Below, one piece after another: positions 32,237-42,549 of a stretch of 64,000 nt of DNA; within the stretch, counting starts at the first letter, position 1, and every line of letters starts with the position of its first letter. The position numbers were made by a program, and so were the translations under genes. The DNA comes from JAICYJ01 sp038212095. GTDB lineage: Bacteria; Actinomycetota; Thermoleophilia; Gaiellales; JAICJC01. The notes beneath the pieces were generated by a model, which did not search any database, had not been told where the DNA came from, and saw only the letters and a program-made list of their open reading frames with translations. The stretch is taken from the NCBI GenBank assembly GCA_038212095.1, contig JBBQUW010000008.1, positions 1 to 64,000 of the forward strand, written 5' to 3'.

Positions 32237-32557
32237 CCGTTACACGATCGATGATCTCTCAGAGGTCACCCTCCGCTGGATCCGAACGACCAAAGCCCGA
32301 GGATCGTCAAGGCGAGAAACCCCGTCAGGACGATGAGCGTCATCTTGGCGGTGCCCATCGTCGTCCGGTAGCCCCAGGCCGAGAGCAGTAGCCACAGGCA
32401 GATCGCGACAACGACGGCCCAGATCGGCATCTCTCTCTAGACCCGAGTCCTGGCCGATCGGAGGACGGGTGCTCGGAATGGCCCCCCACATCCGCTCGTC
32501 GTTCGCACCCTCGGCATCGACGCCGAGTCTAGACCAGCCGGCCCGTTACACGATCGA
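32237..32557 (+). repeat. 15-bp direct repeat flanking a small gene
   Basis: CCGTTACACGATCGA occurs at 32237-32251 and again at 32543-32557, each preceded within a few bases by CCAGCCGGC. The two copies bracket the 54-residue membrane protein gene. Possibly a trace of an insertion or recombination event, or a shared regulatory element. Confidence 0.6.
32266..32430 (-). CDS. 54-residue two-span membrane protein
   Basis: A small frame from an ATG at 32430 to a TGA at 32266. Two hydrophobic helices are separated by a short YRTTMGTAKM loop: IWAVVVAICLWLLLSAWG and TLIVLTGFLALTILGLW. The two clean membrane spans with a charged turn are unlikely by chance. A purine-rich AGAGAGAG lies before the ATG. 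No family is recognised. It lies between the bicupin and a secreted GH3 gene and is flanked by a 15-bp direct repeat. Confidence 0.6.
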   Translation of the reverse strand: MPIWAVVVAICLWLLLSAWGYRTTMGTAKMTLIVLTGFLALTILGLWSFGSSGG

Positions 32558-32595
32558 CGCTTGCCTCGACGGCGAGCCGCGCCTACGGTGCATCC

Positions 32596-33708
32596 ATGGA
32601 CATCACCATGCATCACACGCTCGGCTGGCTGGCGAGGACGGCGGCCGTGATCGCGATCGGTCTGCTGACGACCGGCGCCGGCGCCGCGGCCGGATCGCCG
32701 CGTCCGGCCACCACGCCGGCACCGACGCTGGTCCAGCTGGTCGGCCAGCGGATGCTGGTCTCGTTCCAGGGCACGACCGCCAACACGGCGCTGCTCAGCC
32801 GGATCCGCAACGGGCAGATCGGCGGCGTGATCCTGTTTGGCCCCAACATCACCGGCCCTACGCAGCTCGCCCAGCTGAGCGCACAGCTACAGGCCGCAGC
32901 CCGGGCCGGGGGGCGACCGCCGTTGCTGATCGCGACCGACCAGGAGGGCGGGCTGGTACGGCGGCTGACGTGGGCGCCGCCGAAGGCGTCGGCTGAGACG
33001 CTCGGTACCACCAGCACCGCCAACGTCCGCAACGTGGGCCGAAACGCCGGTCTCGCGCTGGCCGCCGCCGGCGTCAACCTCGACCTGGCGCCGGTCGCGG
33101 ACGTGCCGCGGACGCCCGACAACTTCATCGCCTCGCAGCAGCGCGCCTTCGCCGACAACCGCTACACCGTCGCCAACGACGACACCGCGTTCGCGCTCGG
33201 CCTCGAGTCGGCCGGCGTGCTGCCCGCCCTGAAGCACTTCCCTGGGCTGGGGCGAGCGGGCGCCACCTCCACTGACGACGGGTTGGTACGGATCGCCGCG
33301 ACCAGCGCCCAGATCGGCTACGACCTGCTGCCCTATCGGGTGGCGCTGACCCACTCGGTGCGGCCAGTGATCATGCTCTCGACCGCGCTCTACCCGGCCC
33401 TGGCGCAGCACCCCGCCGCCTGGTCGCACGCGATCGCAGTGACGCTGCTTCGCACCGACCTGGCGTTCCACGGCGTCACCGTCACCGACTCGCTGACCAG
33501 TGCCGCGGCCGTGCGCGGCACCACGCCGATGGCGCTGGCCGTTCGCAGCGCCACCGTCGGCGTCGACCTGCTGCTGGTGACCGGCGCCCAGTCCACGTCG
33601 CAGGCGGCCTTCCTGGCGGTACTCGACCAGGCTCGATCGGGAGCCATCCCGCTGGCCAGCCTGAAGGCCTCTTACTCGCGCATCCTGACGCTGAAGTCAC
33701 GGCTTTAG
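32596..33708 (+). CDS. Secreted GH3 (NagZ-like) domain protein
   Basis: 370 residues with an N-terminal signal helix (about 10-32) and a single GH3 barrel like beta-N-acetylhexosaminidase NagZ. GVILFGPNI, ATDQEGG, the NLDLAPVADV strand, KHFPG and the nucleophile Asp of VTDSL are all present. The catalytic Asp-x-His pair usually found after KHFPGHG is not visible: the sequence reads KHFPGLG and then STDDG. It may therefore use a different acid/base or be inactive. It could trim peptidoglycan or other amino-sugar polymers outside the cell. Confidence 0.85.
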   Translation: MDITMHHTLGWLARTAAVIAIGLLTTGAGAAAGSPRPATTPAPTLVQLVGQRMLVSFQGTTANTALLSRIRNGQIGGVILFGPNITGPTQLAQLSAQLQAAARAGGRPPLLIATDQEGGLVRRLTWAPPKASAETLGTTSTANVRNVGRNAGLALAAAGVNLDLAPVADVPRTPDNFIASQQRAFADNRYTVANDDTAFALGLESAGVLPALKHFPGLGRAGATSTDDGLVRIAATSAQIGYDLLPYRVALTHSVRPVIMLSTALYPALAQHPAAWSHAIAVTLLRTDLAFHGVTVTDSLTSAAAVRGTTPMALAVRSATVGVDLLLVTGAQSTSQAAFLAVLDQARSGAIPLASLKASYSRILTLKSRL

Positions 33709-33722
33709 GGCCAGCCTGGCCT

Positions 33723-34442
33723 CTACGGCAGCTCGGCGGTGGCCAGGCGGCGGGTCGCGCCCCACACCGACGCCGCCACCAGCACGCCCAGCACGATCGC
33801 CGATGCCACGATCCCGGCCACCGGCTTGGCGGCCTGCGGCAGCGCGTGCGCGACGAAGGCGCGGCCGTAGGCCGAGATCGAGAGTTTGGCCGCCGAGACG
33901 GCGAAGGTCGCGATCGACCCCTCCCACAGCAGGATGTAGATGATGCCGATCACGACCGGCCGGCGGGTGCACAGCGAGAGCCACGCCGCGGCCGCGCAGT
34001 ACGCCAGGCTTGCCAGCATCACGCCCACCAGCGGCCAGCCGATCAGCCGCAGCGATGCCTGTCCACCAAGCGCCAGCAGACCGGTCAGCACCAGGCTGGG
34101 TGCCAGCAGCACCAGCGAGGCCACCCAGGCCGCTGCCACCTTGGCAAGCACCAGCTCCAACCGCGGCTGCGGCGTCGCCACCAGGTACAGGATGGTGCCG
34201 TCCTCGCGCTCATCGCCGAACGCGCTGACGCCGAACACGAGCGCGATCAGCGCCGCCACCGTGGGTACGAACAGCTGCTGAACCATGCTCGAATAGAAGT
34301 CGACGACGTGGCTGCCGGCCGGCCGGGCAAGCGCGTACGCCAGCGCCGTCAGCACCGGCGCAGCCGCCACCAGCGCCAGCATGATCGATCGCCGCTGCAG
34401 CAGCATCGCTCGCAGCGTCAGGCGGAAGATGGGCAGGATCAT
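33723..34442 (-). CDS. ABC-2 type transporter permease
   Basis: 239 residues with six predicted membrane helices. FGDEREDGTILYLVATP in the second cytoplasmic region is a typical ABC-2 permease signature, and LWEGSI is near the fifth helix. It is the last gene of a five-gene leftward operon, and its ATG overlaps the stop of the partner ATPase. Such permeases export lipids, polysaccharides or antibiotics, or handle membrane-bound proteins; the cargo is unknown. Confidence 0.88.
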   Translation of the reverse strand: MILPIFRLTLRAMLLQRRSIMLALVAAAPVLTALAYALARPAGSHVVDFYSSMVQQLFVPTVAALIALVFGVSAFGDEREDGTILYLVATPQPRLELVLAKVAAAWVASLVLLAPSLVLTGLLALGGQASLRLIGWPLVGVMLASLAYCAAAAWLSLCTRRPVVIGIIYILLWEGSIATFAVSAAKLSISAYGRAFVAHALPQAAKPVAGIVASAIVLGVLVAASVWGATRRLATAELP

Positions 34443-35377
34443 CGCGCCTGCCCGCGTGCGCGCTGGTGCAGGTAGGCGTAGACGCTCTCGAGGTCGTCGC
34501 CCACCGGTCGGATCTCGTGCAGCAGCGCATCGGCGCGCACCGCGGCGCCGGGGAGCTCACGGCCCAGCGCGGCCGGATCGCTGGTCTCGATCTCGATCCT
34601 GCCGCCGTTCACGCGCACCGCGTCGACCGCGTCGATGGCGAGCAGCTCCCGCGCCAGCGCGCGGGCGTGGCCGTCGACCGAGATCAGCACCCGCCGCGGC
34701 CGCTCGCTGATAAGCCGCCGGATGCCGGCGGTCGAGCCCTCCGCCACCAGGTGGCCGTTCACCAGCACCAGCACCCGCGGCGCCATCCGCTCCACCTCGT
34801 GCAGCACGTGGGACGAGACGATCACGGTGCGGCCCTCGGTGCCCAGCCGGGTGAGGAGCTCGATCACGTGGCCGCGCTGGGTCGGGTCGAGGCCGTTCAG
34901 CGGCTCGTCCAGCAGCAGCAGCTCGGGCTCGTGCACCAGCGCCTGGGCGAGCTTGACGCGCTGGCGCATGCCGTGTGAGAAGCCGCCCACCGAGCGATCG
35001 GCGGCGTCGGTCAGGCCGACCGTCTCGAGCGCGGCCTCGGCGGCGCCACGGTGATCGGCGATCCGGTGCAGGCGGGCCGACAGCTCGACCACCTCGCGCG
35101 CGTTCAGAAACGGCCAGGGCGGGCTGTGGTCGGGCACGATCCCCAGCCGCCGGTAGACGTCCGGGTTGCGGCGCGGATTGACGCCGAAGATGCGCACGCT
35201 GCCCGTGCTTGGCGACGAGAAGCCCGCGCACAGCTTGAGCGTCGTCGACTTGCCGGCGCCGTTGTGGCCGAGCAACCCGACCACGCCGGCGCCGGCCGTG
35301 AACGAGACGTCCGCCAGCGAGACGGTGTCGCCGTACCAGCGCGAGACGCCGGTGAACTCGATCGCGGGCGCCGTCAC
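34439..35377 (-). CDS. ABC-2 type transporter ATPase
   Basis: 312 residues. Walker A is GHNGAGKSTT, the signature FSHGMRQRVKLAQA, Walker B LLLLDEPLNGLD and the switch His SSHVLHEVE. The C-terminal 90 residues are a variable regulatory tail. GTG at 35377 overlaps the upstream permease stop (GTGA), with GGGAGCAGG before it. It pairs with the permease at 33723 and probably also acts with the upstream permease-ATPase pair. Confidence 0.92.
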   Translation of the reverse strand: MTAPAIEFTGVSRWYGDTVSLADVSFTAGAGVVGLLGHNGAGKSTTLKLCAGFSSPSTGSVRIFGVNPRRNPDVYRRLGIVPDHSPPWPFLNAREVVELSARLHRIADHRGAAEAALETVGLTDAADRSVGGFSHGMRQRVKLAQALVHEPELLLLDEPLNGLDPTQRGHVIELLTRLGTEGRTVIVSSHVLHEVERMAPRVLVLVNGHLVAEGSTAGIRRLISERPRRVLISVDGHARALARELLAIDAVDAVRVNGGRIEIETSDPAALGRELPGAAVRADALLHEIRPVGDDLESVYAYLHQRARGQAR

Positions 35378-36239
35378 CCCTGCTCCCGCCCGTACCGGTA
35401 GGCAAGGACAGCGATCGCCACCACGGACACCTCGACGGCCGTCGAGCCCCATACCGCCGCGCTCACACCGCCGCGGTCGCTATAGCCGGGAAACAGCCCC
35501 TGACCGGCCCGGATCGGCGAGGCCGCGAAGGCCAACAGCCGCAGGTAGCGCTCGTTGAGGGCGTGGCCGAGCACGCCTCCGATCACGGTCGGGATCGCCA
35601 GGAACGCCAGGTAACCGCCGACGGCGAACGCCCTGCGGCTGGTCAGCGACGAGATCGCCAGGCCCACCAGCGCGTAGAAGGTGGCCACGATCAAGCCCGA
35701 TCCGGCGATCCGCAGCAGGTCGCCACCGTGACCGATCACGTAGCCCAGCGGGTGCACCGCGAACAGCACCGTGCCGACGTACAGCAGCAGCACCGGCGCC
35801 AGCGTGACCAGCAGCAGCGGCATCAGCGCTGCGAGGATCTTGCCCAGCACGTAGTCGAACCGCCCGATCGCGGTCGAGAAGTAGAGCGAGAGCGTGCGGT
35901 CGCGACGATCGGGACAGACCAGCTCGGGCGTGATCACGACGCTGAACACCAGCACCACGATCGAGACGGTGCTGACGTAGCTCGAGTAGGGCAGCGCGTC
36001 GACGATCGTCTTGGTGAGGCTGGACGTGCCAAACAGCGCCCGCAGGCCGAGGATTACCAGCGCCGGAGCGAACGCCATCAGCGTCAGCGCGATCGGGATC
36101 ACCTTCACCTTCCAGCCCCGCCGGGCGCCCAGCGCGCGCAGGGCGCTCCATCGCGCCAGCGACCAGATCGCCGCCCAGCGACCGGCGCGCGGCCCGTCGT
36201 AGCGGCTGAACGAGGTATCGACCAGCCGCGCCTCGCTGC

Positions 36240-36243
<4 letters not shown>
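35374..36243 (-). CDS. ABC-2 type membrane protein
   Basis: 289 residues with about six membrane helices. A long cytoplasmic N-terminus (about 50 residues, with FSRYDGPRAGRW) precedes the first helix. CPDRRDRTLSLYFSTAIGRFDYVLGK is the ABC-2 permease cytoplasmic loop. Translation is coupled to genes on both sides. It probably pairs with the ATPase at 36240. Confidence 0.88.
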
Positions 36244-37166
<923 letters not shown>

Positions 37167-37191
37167 CTCAGGCGTCGCTCGGGGATCAACA

Positions 37192-38337
37192 TCAGTGCAG
37201 CGAGTGGGCGGCGTCGAGGATGGTGGTCGCCGTCTGCGATCCCACCACCGTGTAGGTGATGCCCGCCCGGCTGAACTGGATCAACGTCCCCAGCGTCGTC
37301 TCGAGCTCGCGGCCGTGCAGGCCGGCGACGCTCACGCCCGGCAGCGATGCGAGCACGCCGTTCGAGGCGGACGCGCGCTGCTCGATCACGAACACCGAGC
37401 CCAGTCCGCGCCCGTAGACGAGCACAGCCGCACTGCCCTTGCCGGTATTGATCGACCGCACCGACCCCAGCGGCATCCCCGCCAGCATGGCGGGTGCCAG
37501 CGGACGGAAGCCGACGGCGCGCGCGACTGCCGCGGCGCCGCTGGCAGTCGTGACGTGGCGGCCGGCCGAGTTCAGCTCGCTGTGCAGCCGCACCACGTGG
37601 GTGCCCGTGGGCAGGCGCAGCGTGGTGTCGGCCGTGGAGAGCTTGCCGAAGCTGATGTGGGTCACGGCCACTTCCAGTGCCGGCGTGCTCGAGCCGCGCG
37701 GGTACAGCGCGAATCGCAGCGGTACGCCGTGGGTGGCGTCCCAGGCGATCGCCAGCGGGCCGATCAGCCCGGAATCGTGGCGAGCCTTCAGCCGCACGGT
37801 GTAGGCGGGCTGGCCGGCGATGTTGCCGGGGATGACGGCCGAGACGAGCGCCCCGCGGCCAAGCTGCGCCAGCACGTGGCTGATGTCTGCCACCGACGGC
37901 GTCCGCCGCGACGCGGAGGCGACGTTGGCGTGTGCGTGCGAGATGGGAAGCTGGTATGCGACGTGCCGCTTCGCGTCATAGAGGGTGAGGGTGCGGCCGT
38001 CGTAGGACAGCTGCTCGCTGCCGAGCTGCGAGCGGATCGTCACCCGGACGCGGCCACCGGACGCCCACACGCTGCCGGTCGCGCCGGCCAGCGGGCTGGC
38101 CGAGAGCGCGGCCGAGCTGCCGGGGAGCAGGTGCTGGGTGACCGTGAAGCGCGCGCTGACGCCGGCCACAGGCCGGGCGGAAAGGGCTTCGTGGAGCGCC
38201 ACGGCAAGCGGTTGCTTTGGCGGCAGCTTGGCGCCGCGCGAGAGCGCGAAGGCGGTCACGGTGAGCGCGCCCAGCATCACGACCGCCAGGCCGACCCATC
38301 CAAACACGCGCATCGATGACCGCTTCCGCAAACTCAT
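37192..38337 (-). CDS. Membrane-anchored LolA/RseB-like protein
   Basis: 381 residues. One helix (about 11-32) anchors it, with the rest outside the cell. The segments VSARFTVTQHL, VRVTIRSQLGSEQLSYDGRTLTLYD and the long beta-rich body resemble the half-barrel of LolA or RseB-type lipid-binding proteins. First gene of the operon, 25 bases before the ATPase. It could hand a lipid or lipoprotein cargo to or from the two ABC-2 exporters. The fold match is by pattern, and the partnership is inference. Confidence 0.7.
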   Translation of the reverse strand: MSLRKRSSMRVFGWVGLAVVMLGALTVTAFALSRGAKLPPKQPLAVALHEALSARPVAGVSARFTVTQHLLPGSSAALSASPLAGATGSVWASGGRVRVTIRSQLGSEQLSYDGRTLTLYDAKRHVAYQLPISHAHANVASASRRTPSVADISHVLAQLGRGALVSAVIPGNIAGQPAYTVRLKARHDSGLIGPLAIAWDATHGVPLRFALYPRGSSTPALEVAVTHISFGKLSTADTTLRLPTGTHVVRLHSELNSAGRHVTTASGAAAVARAVGFRPLAPAMLAGMPLGSVRSINTGKGSAAVLVYGRGLGSVFVIEQRASASNGVLASLPGVSVAGLHGRELETTLGTLIQFSRAGITYTVVGSQTATTILDAAHSLH

Positions 38338-38457
38338 TTCCCTGCTCCCTCCGGTGAGACGGTCTCACCCTACCGCCGGATCCTGAGCATTCTATGAGGA
38401 CGCGGTCGGGATCACGCCTTGGACGGCGAGACCCCGACCGTTGCGCGGCGTGTGCTT

Positions 38458-38955
38458 TTAGAGACCCTGGGTCGTGTCCGACGTCCCGGAGTTCTGCGCC
38501 TGGCCGTCGTGTACCTCGCCCTGCCAGCCGGCGACCGGGGCGGGGCGCTCCTCGACCAGCTGCTTGAAGCGCAGCAGGTCCTCCTGCACCTGACGATCGT
38601 CGGCACCGATCGCGGCACCGATCTTCTCCACCAAGCCCTCGGTGTCGTGCTCGAGGTCGACCTTGACCCGGGTCACGCCCGGCTCGACCTGCTCGAACAG
38701 CACGATGCCGTCATTGCGCAGGCCGCCGGTCGACCGCCACGCGATGCGATGGTCGGGCTGCTGGTCGATGATCTCGGCGTCCCACTCGTGCCGCTTGCCG
38801 CCGACCTCGGCCACCCAATGCAGATGGGTATCGTCGATCTGATCGACCTGCTCGATGCCCTCCATGAAGGAGGGGAACTGCTCGAACTGCGTCCACTGGT
38901 TGTAGGCGACATGAACGGGAACGTTGACGTCGACGGTTTCGGATACGGTTGCCAT
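38458..38955 (-). CDS. SRPBCC/polyketide cyclase family protein
   Basis: 165 residues of the START/Bet v1-like fold. VSETVDVNVPVHVAYNQWTQFEQFPSFMEGIEQV is a typical start for the actinobacterial cyclase/dehydratase group, followed by RHEWDAEIIDQQPDHRIAW. The C-terminal 35 residues are polar and probably disordered. The fold binds hydrophobic ligands; no substrate is known. It stands alone 50-100 bases from its neighbours. Confidence 0.88.
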   Translation of the reverse strand: MATVSETVDVNVPVHVAYNQWTQFEQFPSFMEGIEQVDQIDDTHLHWVAEVGGKRHEWDAEIIDQQPDHRIAWRSTGGLRNDGIVLFEQVEPGVTRVKVDLEHDTEGLVEKIGAAIGADDRQVQEDLLRFKQLVEERPAPVAGWQGEVHDGQAQNSGTSDTTQGL

Positions 38956-39018
38956 ATTCCGCCTTTCTCGATGGTATGAGAGGTTGCGTACCCGGCGCAG
39001 GGCGGTGGGAAACCAGTC

Positions 39019-39492
39019 CTACTTCCCGTCGGCGGCGTGCTCCAGCTCGGCGATCAAGATCTTCCTCATGCCCAGCATGGCCTGCATGGCGCGCTTCGCC
39101 CGTTCGCGGTCGGAATCACCCAGCAGCCGGGGCAGCGCGGTCGGCACAATCTGCCACGAGAAGCCGAACCGGTCCTTGAGCCAGCCGCACGGCCCCTCCT
39201 CGCCGCCCTCCGAGAGCGCGCCCCAGTAGTGGTCGACCTGCTCCTGGTTCTCGCAGGCCACCTGGAACGAGGTCGCCTCGCTGAAGGTGTACCGGGGGCC
39301 GCCGTTCAGGGCCACGAACCTGAGTCCATCCAGTTCGAAGCTGACGGTCATCGCCGTGCCCGGCTCCCCGGGACCGGCCTCGCCGTAGCGGCTGACGCCG
39401 AGGATGGCGGAGTTGGGAAAGACCGAGGTGTAGAACGTCGCGGCCTCCTCCCCTTGGGTGTCAAACCACAGGCATGGTGTCAAGAGCGTCAT
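39019..39492 (-). CDS. VOC/PhnB-type glyoxalase superfamily protein
   Basis: 157 residues. LTPCLWFDTQGEEAATFYTSVFPNS, GTAMTVSFELDGLRFVALNGG and GPCGWLKDRFGFSWQIVP are hallmarks of the PhnB-like (3-demethylubiquinone-9 methyltransferase-like) group. The C-terminal tail with repeated Met/Ile residues is family-like. Activity is unknown in most members. Probably monocistronic. Confidence 0.9.
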   Translation of the reverse strand: MTLLTPCLWFDTQGEEAATFYTSVFPNSAILGVSRYGEAGPGEPGTAMTVSFELDGLRFVALNGGPRYTFSEATSFQVACENQEQVDHYWGALSEGGEEGPCGWLKDRFGFSWQIVPTALPRLLGDSDRERAKRAMQAMLGMRKILIAELEHAADGK

Positions 39493-39568
39493 CGAGTCAT
39501 CCTCTCGTCGTGTCGATCGGTTCTGTCCTGCTGACCCTCGTATACCCGAGAACTGATCGGCAGACGAG

Positions 39569-40438
39569 GTGAGGACGGGCGATGATGTGCCGGTGAGTAG
39601 CCATCACCGCAAGCCCAGGGCCAGGCCGCGGAGGCGTCGCGGGCGGACGTGGGCGTTGGCCCTGTTTGCCGTCGCGGCGGCATCTGCCGGCGCGATCGGC
39701 GGCTGGGCGCTGGCGCATGATGCCGGCCGAGTCGCGGCACCGGCGACACCTTCGCAGACCCAACCGGCGAGCCCGCCGGCCACGTCACCGAGCGCCACCA
39801 CGGGATCGGGCAGCGGCACGACACAACCGCTCACCACCCAGCCACCGGCGCCGCCGCCCAGCACACCGCCGCGGCCGGCCATCGTCCGCCAGATGATTCC
39901 CCTCCCGCCCGCGCGGCTGGCCGAGACCGCCGCCTACGCGCTGCGCCACTACGGCGTCTCGACGACCGTGCTTCATCCCAAGCTGATCGTGTTGCACTTC
40001 ACCGCTTCCGGCGCCGGCACCGAGCCCGGCGTCCACGCCCTGTTTGCCTCCGACTCGCCGAATGGTGGCGAGCTGCCCGGGGTGTGCGCCCACTTCGTGG
40101 TCGACCAGGATGGCACCATCTACCGGCAGGCGCCGGTGACGCTGATCTGCCGGCACGCGATCGGCGTCAATGATCACGCCATCGGCATCGAGATGGTGCA
40201 GTCCACGGGGCCCTCCGCGAGCTGGGCCGACCAGCAGATCCTGCGGCGGCGAGCGCAGATCCGCAGCGTGCTTCGGCTTGTGCGCTGGCTGCAGGCCCGC
40301 TTTGGGATCACGGATCGCAACGTGATCGGCCACGCGATGGCCAACGACTCGCCGTACTTCCACGATCTCGAGGGTTGGCGTAACGACCACACCGACTGGC
40401 AGCCGGCGGACGTCCATCGGCTGCGCGCGATGCTGTGA
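39569..40438 (+). CDS. N-acetylmuramoyl-L-alanine amidase (amidase_2/PGRP-type)
   Basis: 289 residues. An Arg-rich N-terminus and one membrane helix (about 25-48) are followed by a Pro/Thr/Ser-rich linker. The catalytic domain occupies residues 110-289. Zinc-site candidates are His of VLHFTASG and His of IGHAM, with the D/H-rich C-terminal HTDW stretch. It would cleave the muramic acid-peptide bond in the wall. The GTG at 39569 is the earliest start; in-frame GTGs at 39587 and 39593 are equally possible. Confidence 0.85.
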   Translation: MRTGDDVPVSSHHRKPRARPRRRRGRTWALALFAVAAASAGAIGGWALAHDAGRVAAPATPSQTQPASPPATSPSATTGSGSGTTQPLTTQPPAPPPSTPPRPAIVRQMIPLPPARLAETAAYALRHYGVSTTVLHPKLIVLHFTASGAGTEPGVHALFASDSPNGGELPGVCAHFVVDQDGTIYRQAPVTLICRHAIGVNDHAIGIEMVQSTGPSASWADQQILRRRAQIRSVLRLVRWLQARFGITDRNVIGHAMANDSPYFHDLEGWRNDHTDWQPADVHRLRAML

Positions 40439-40446
40439 CCCGCCGG

Positions 40447-42398
40447 TCAGCCGGTGGCGCGGTGGCGGCGGCGGATCGCGGGCCGCCGTTCCAGCCAGCC
40501 CGCGAATGCCACCAGCCGACCGACCGGGGCAGACACGGGATCCGCGGCCGGCACGGGGTGCAGATGCCGCTCGCGCCGCGGCGCCTGCCGCGGATGTGAC
40601 TGACGCTGGGTCTGTGCGCCGCCCAACGCGGACAGGATGTCGACCCGCTCCATCTGGCCCAACTCGAGCAGCGTCTGGGCGAGCGTATCCAGTTGGCCAC
40701 GCGCCTCGGAGAGCAGCGCCAGCGCGTCGCCGTAGGCGTCCGCCACCAACCGCTCGACCTCCTCGTCTATCACGTGCCGCGTCTCGTCGGACAGGTGATG
40801 CTGGCCGTCGTGGGAGATCAGCTGGCCGACCCGCTCCGAGAACCCCAGCTCGAGCACAGCCTGGCGGGCCAGCATGTTGGCCTGCTGCAGATCGTTGGCG
40901 GCGCCGGACGAGATCTCTCCCACCAGCAGCCGCTCCGCTGCGCGGCCGGCAAGGATGCAGATCATCCGCTCGTGGAAGTAGCGGCGCGAGTGCAGGGCGC
41001 GGTCGGTCTGGCCGTACACCGCCAGTCCGGCGGCGCGACCGCGGGGGCGGATCGTGACCCGCTGCGCCTTGTCCTGCGTCTCGAGCAGCTCAGCCGACAG
41101 CACGTGCCCGGCCTCATGCCAGGCACCAGCCGGCGCTCCTCGGGCCGCACCACCTGCGCCGCGCGCTCGGGGCCCGCCAGCACCCGCAGGTGCCCCTCGC
41201 GCAGGTCGGAGTCGGAGATCACGTCGCGATCCTCGCGCGCGGCGACGATCGCCGCCTGGTTCAACATGTCGGCCAGCTGCGCGCCGGAGCTACCGGCCGT
41301 GTACGCGGCGAGCGAGTCGAGGTCGACCTCGTCCGTCAGCGGCTTGGAGGCGGCGTACAACTCCAGGATCGCTCGCCGACCCGCCTCGTCCGGAGTCTCC
41401 ACCTGCACCTGCATGCCGAACCGGCCGGGGCGAAGCAGCGCGGGATCAAGCATGTCGAGCCGGTTGGTGGCGGCCACGCAGATCACTCCCTTGCGTCCCA
41501 CGAAGCCGTCCATCTCGACCAGCAGCGCGTTTAGCGTGTTCTCGGACTCCTGTCCACCGCCGGCGCTGCCCGGCCCGCCGCGGCGGCGGCCGATGGCGTC
41601 GATCTCGTCGATGAACACGACCGCCCCGGCCTCGCTCTGGCGAGCTTTGGCGAACAGCTCGCGCACGCGCTTGGGCCCGGTACCGACGTAGAGTTCGACG
41701 AAGTCCGATCCTGAGGTGGCAAAGAACGGCACGCCGGCCTCGCCAGCCAGCGCCTTCGCCAGCAGCGTCTTGCCTGTCCCGGGCGGGCCGTACAGGAGGA
41801 TGCCGGATGGCATCGTTGCCCCCACCCGCTCGAAGCGGGCGGGCCGCAGCAGGAAGTCGAGCGTGTCGCGCAGCTCCTCGACCGCCTCGTCGCAGCCGGC
41901 CACGTCCGAGAACTTGACGGCCGACCGCTCGGCCTCTTTGGCGGCATTCGCCACCAAGGCCGACCGTTCCCGCCGCTTTCGCCGGCCGCCGATGGTGAGC
42001 GCCAGCGTGATCGCTATCAGCAGCCCGCCGATGATCAGCAGCGGCATCAGGGCCGATCCGCCGCCCGAGCCAGCAGGGCTGACGGCGTAGGTGACGTCGA
42101 CCCCGTCGGCGGACAGTGTGTCGGCCAGCTGTGACGACTCGTGGCCGGTCAACACCAGCCGCATGTTGCCGTCCGTCAGCGTCACGACGGCGTGCGCGGT
42201 GACCTCGTCCAGCGCCACCGACCGCACGTCGCCATTGGCCGCCAGCCGCAGCAGTTGCGAATAGGGCATCTGCGTCAGCTCGGCCGGCGACGGCGTGCCG
42301 CGTGTGGAGAACGGCCCGGATGCGCCCGCCATCGCCTGAGCCGGTGCCAACAGAGGCATTGCCAGGGCGAGAGACAGGATGAGATGGCGAGGTCGCAT
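40447..42398 (-). pseudogene. ftsH: FtsH-type AAA protease split by a frameshift at HEAGH
   Basis: One gene in two frames. From ATG 42398 comes a signal-like helix, an external domain of about 90 residues and a second helix near 110-130. The AAA domain has GPPGTGKT, VVFIDEIDAIG and LLRPGRF. At about 41124 the frame shifts by one base. The downstream frame encodes WHEAGH (41104-41121), then NDLQQA (third zinc ligand) and the end of the M41 peptidase at 40447. Without the shift the protein lacks its zinc site. The junction has no slippery heptamer, so a real mutation or a sequencing/assembly error is more likely than programmed shifting. FtsH is a membrane quality-control protease; another copy may exist elsewhere. 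Confidence 0.8.
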
Positions 42399-42549
42399 GG
42401 GCGAGGTAATCGGTGTACCCGAGAGATCGGCGGCGAGAGGGAAAACTGCAACCGATCGTTCAGGTTGGCGGAGAATTACCGACCCTGTGTGACTCTGACC
42501 GCGGGGCCGAAGTTTGGCCGTCGCGCCGGCGGCAACTAGGCTACTCGGC

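Noticed and set aside
40962..41132. Programmed -1 frameshift in the FtsH gene
   Set aside because: No X-XXY-YYZ slippery heptamer at the junction; a mutation or read error is simpler.
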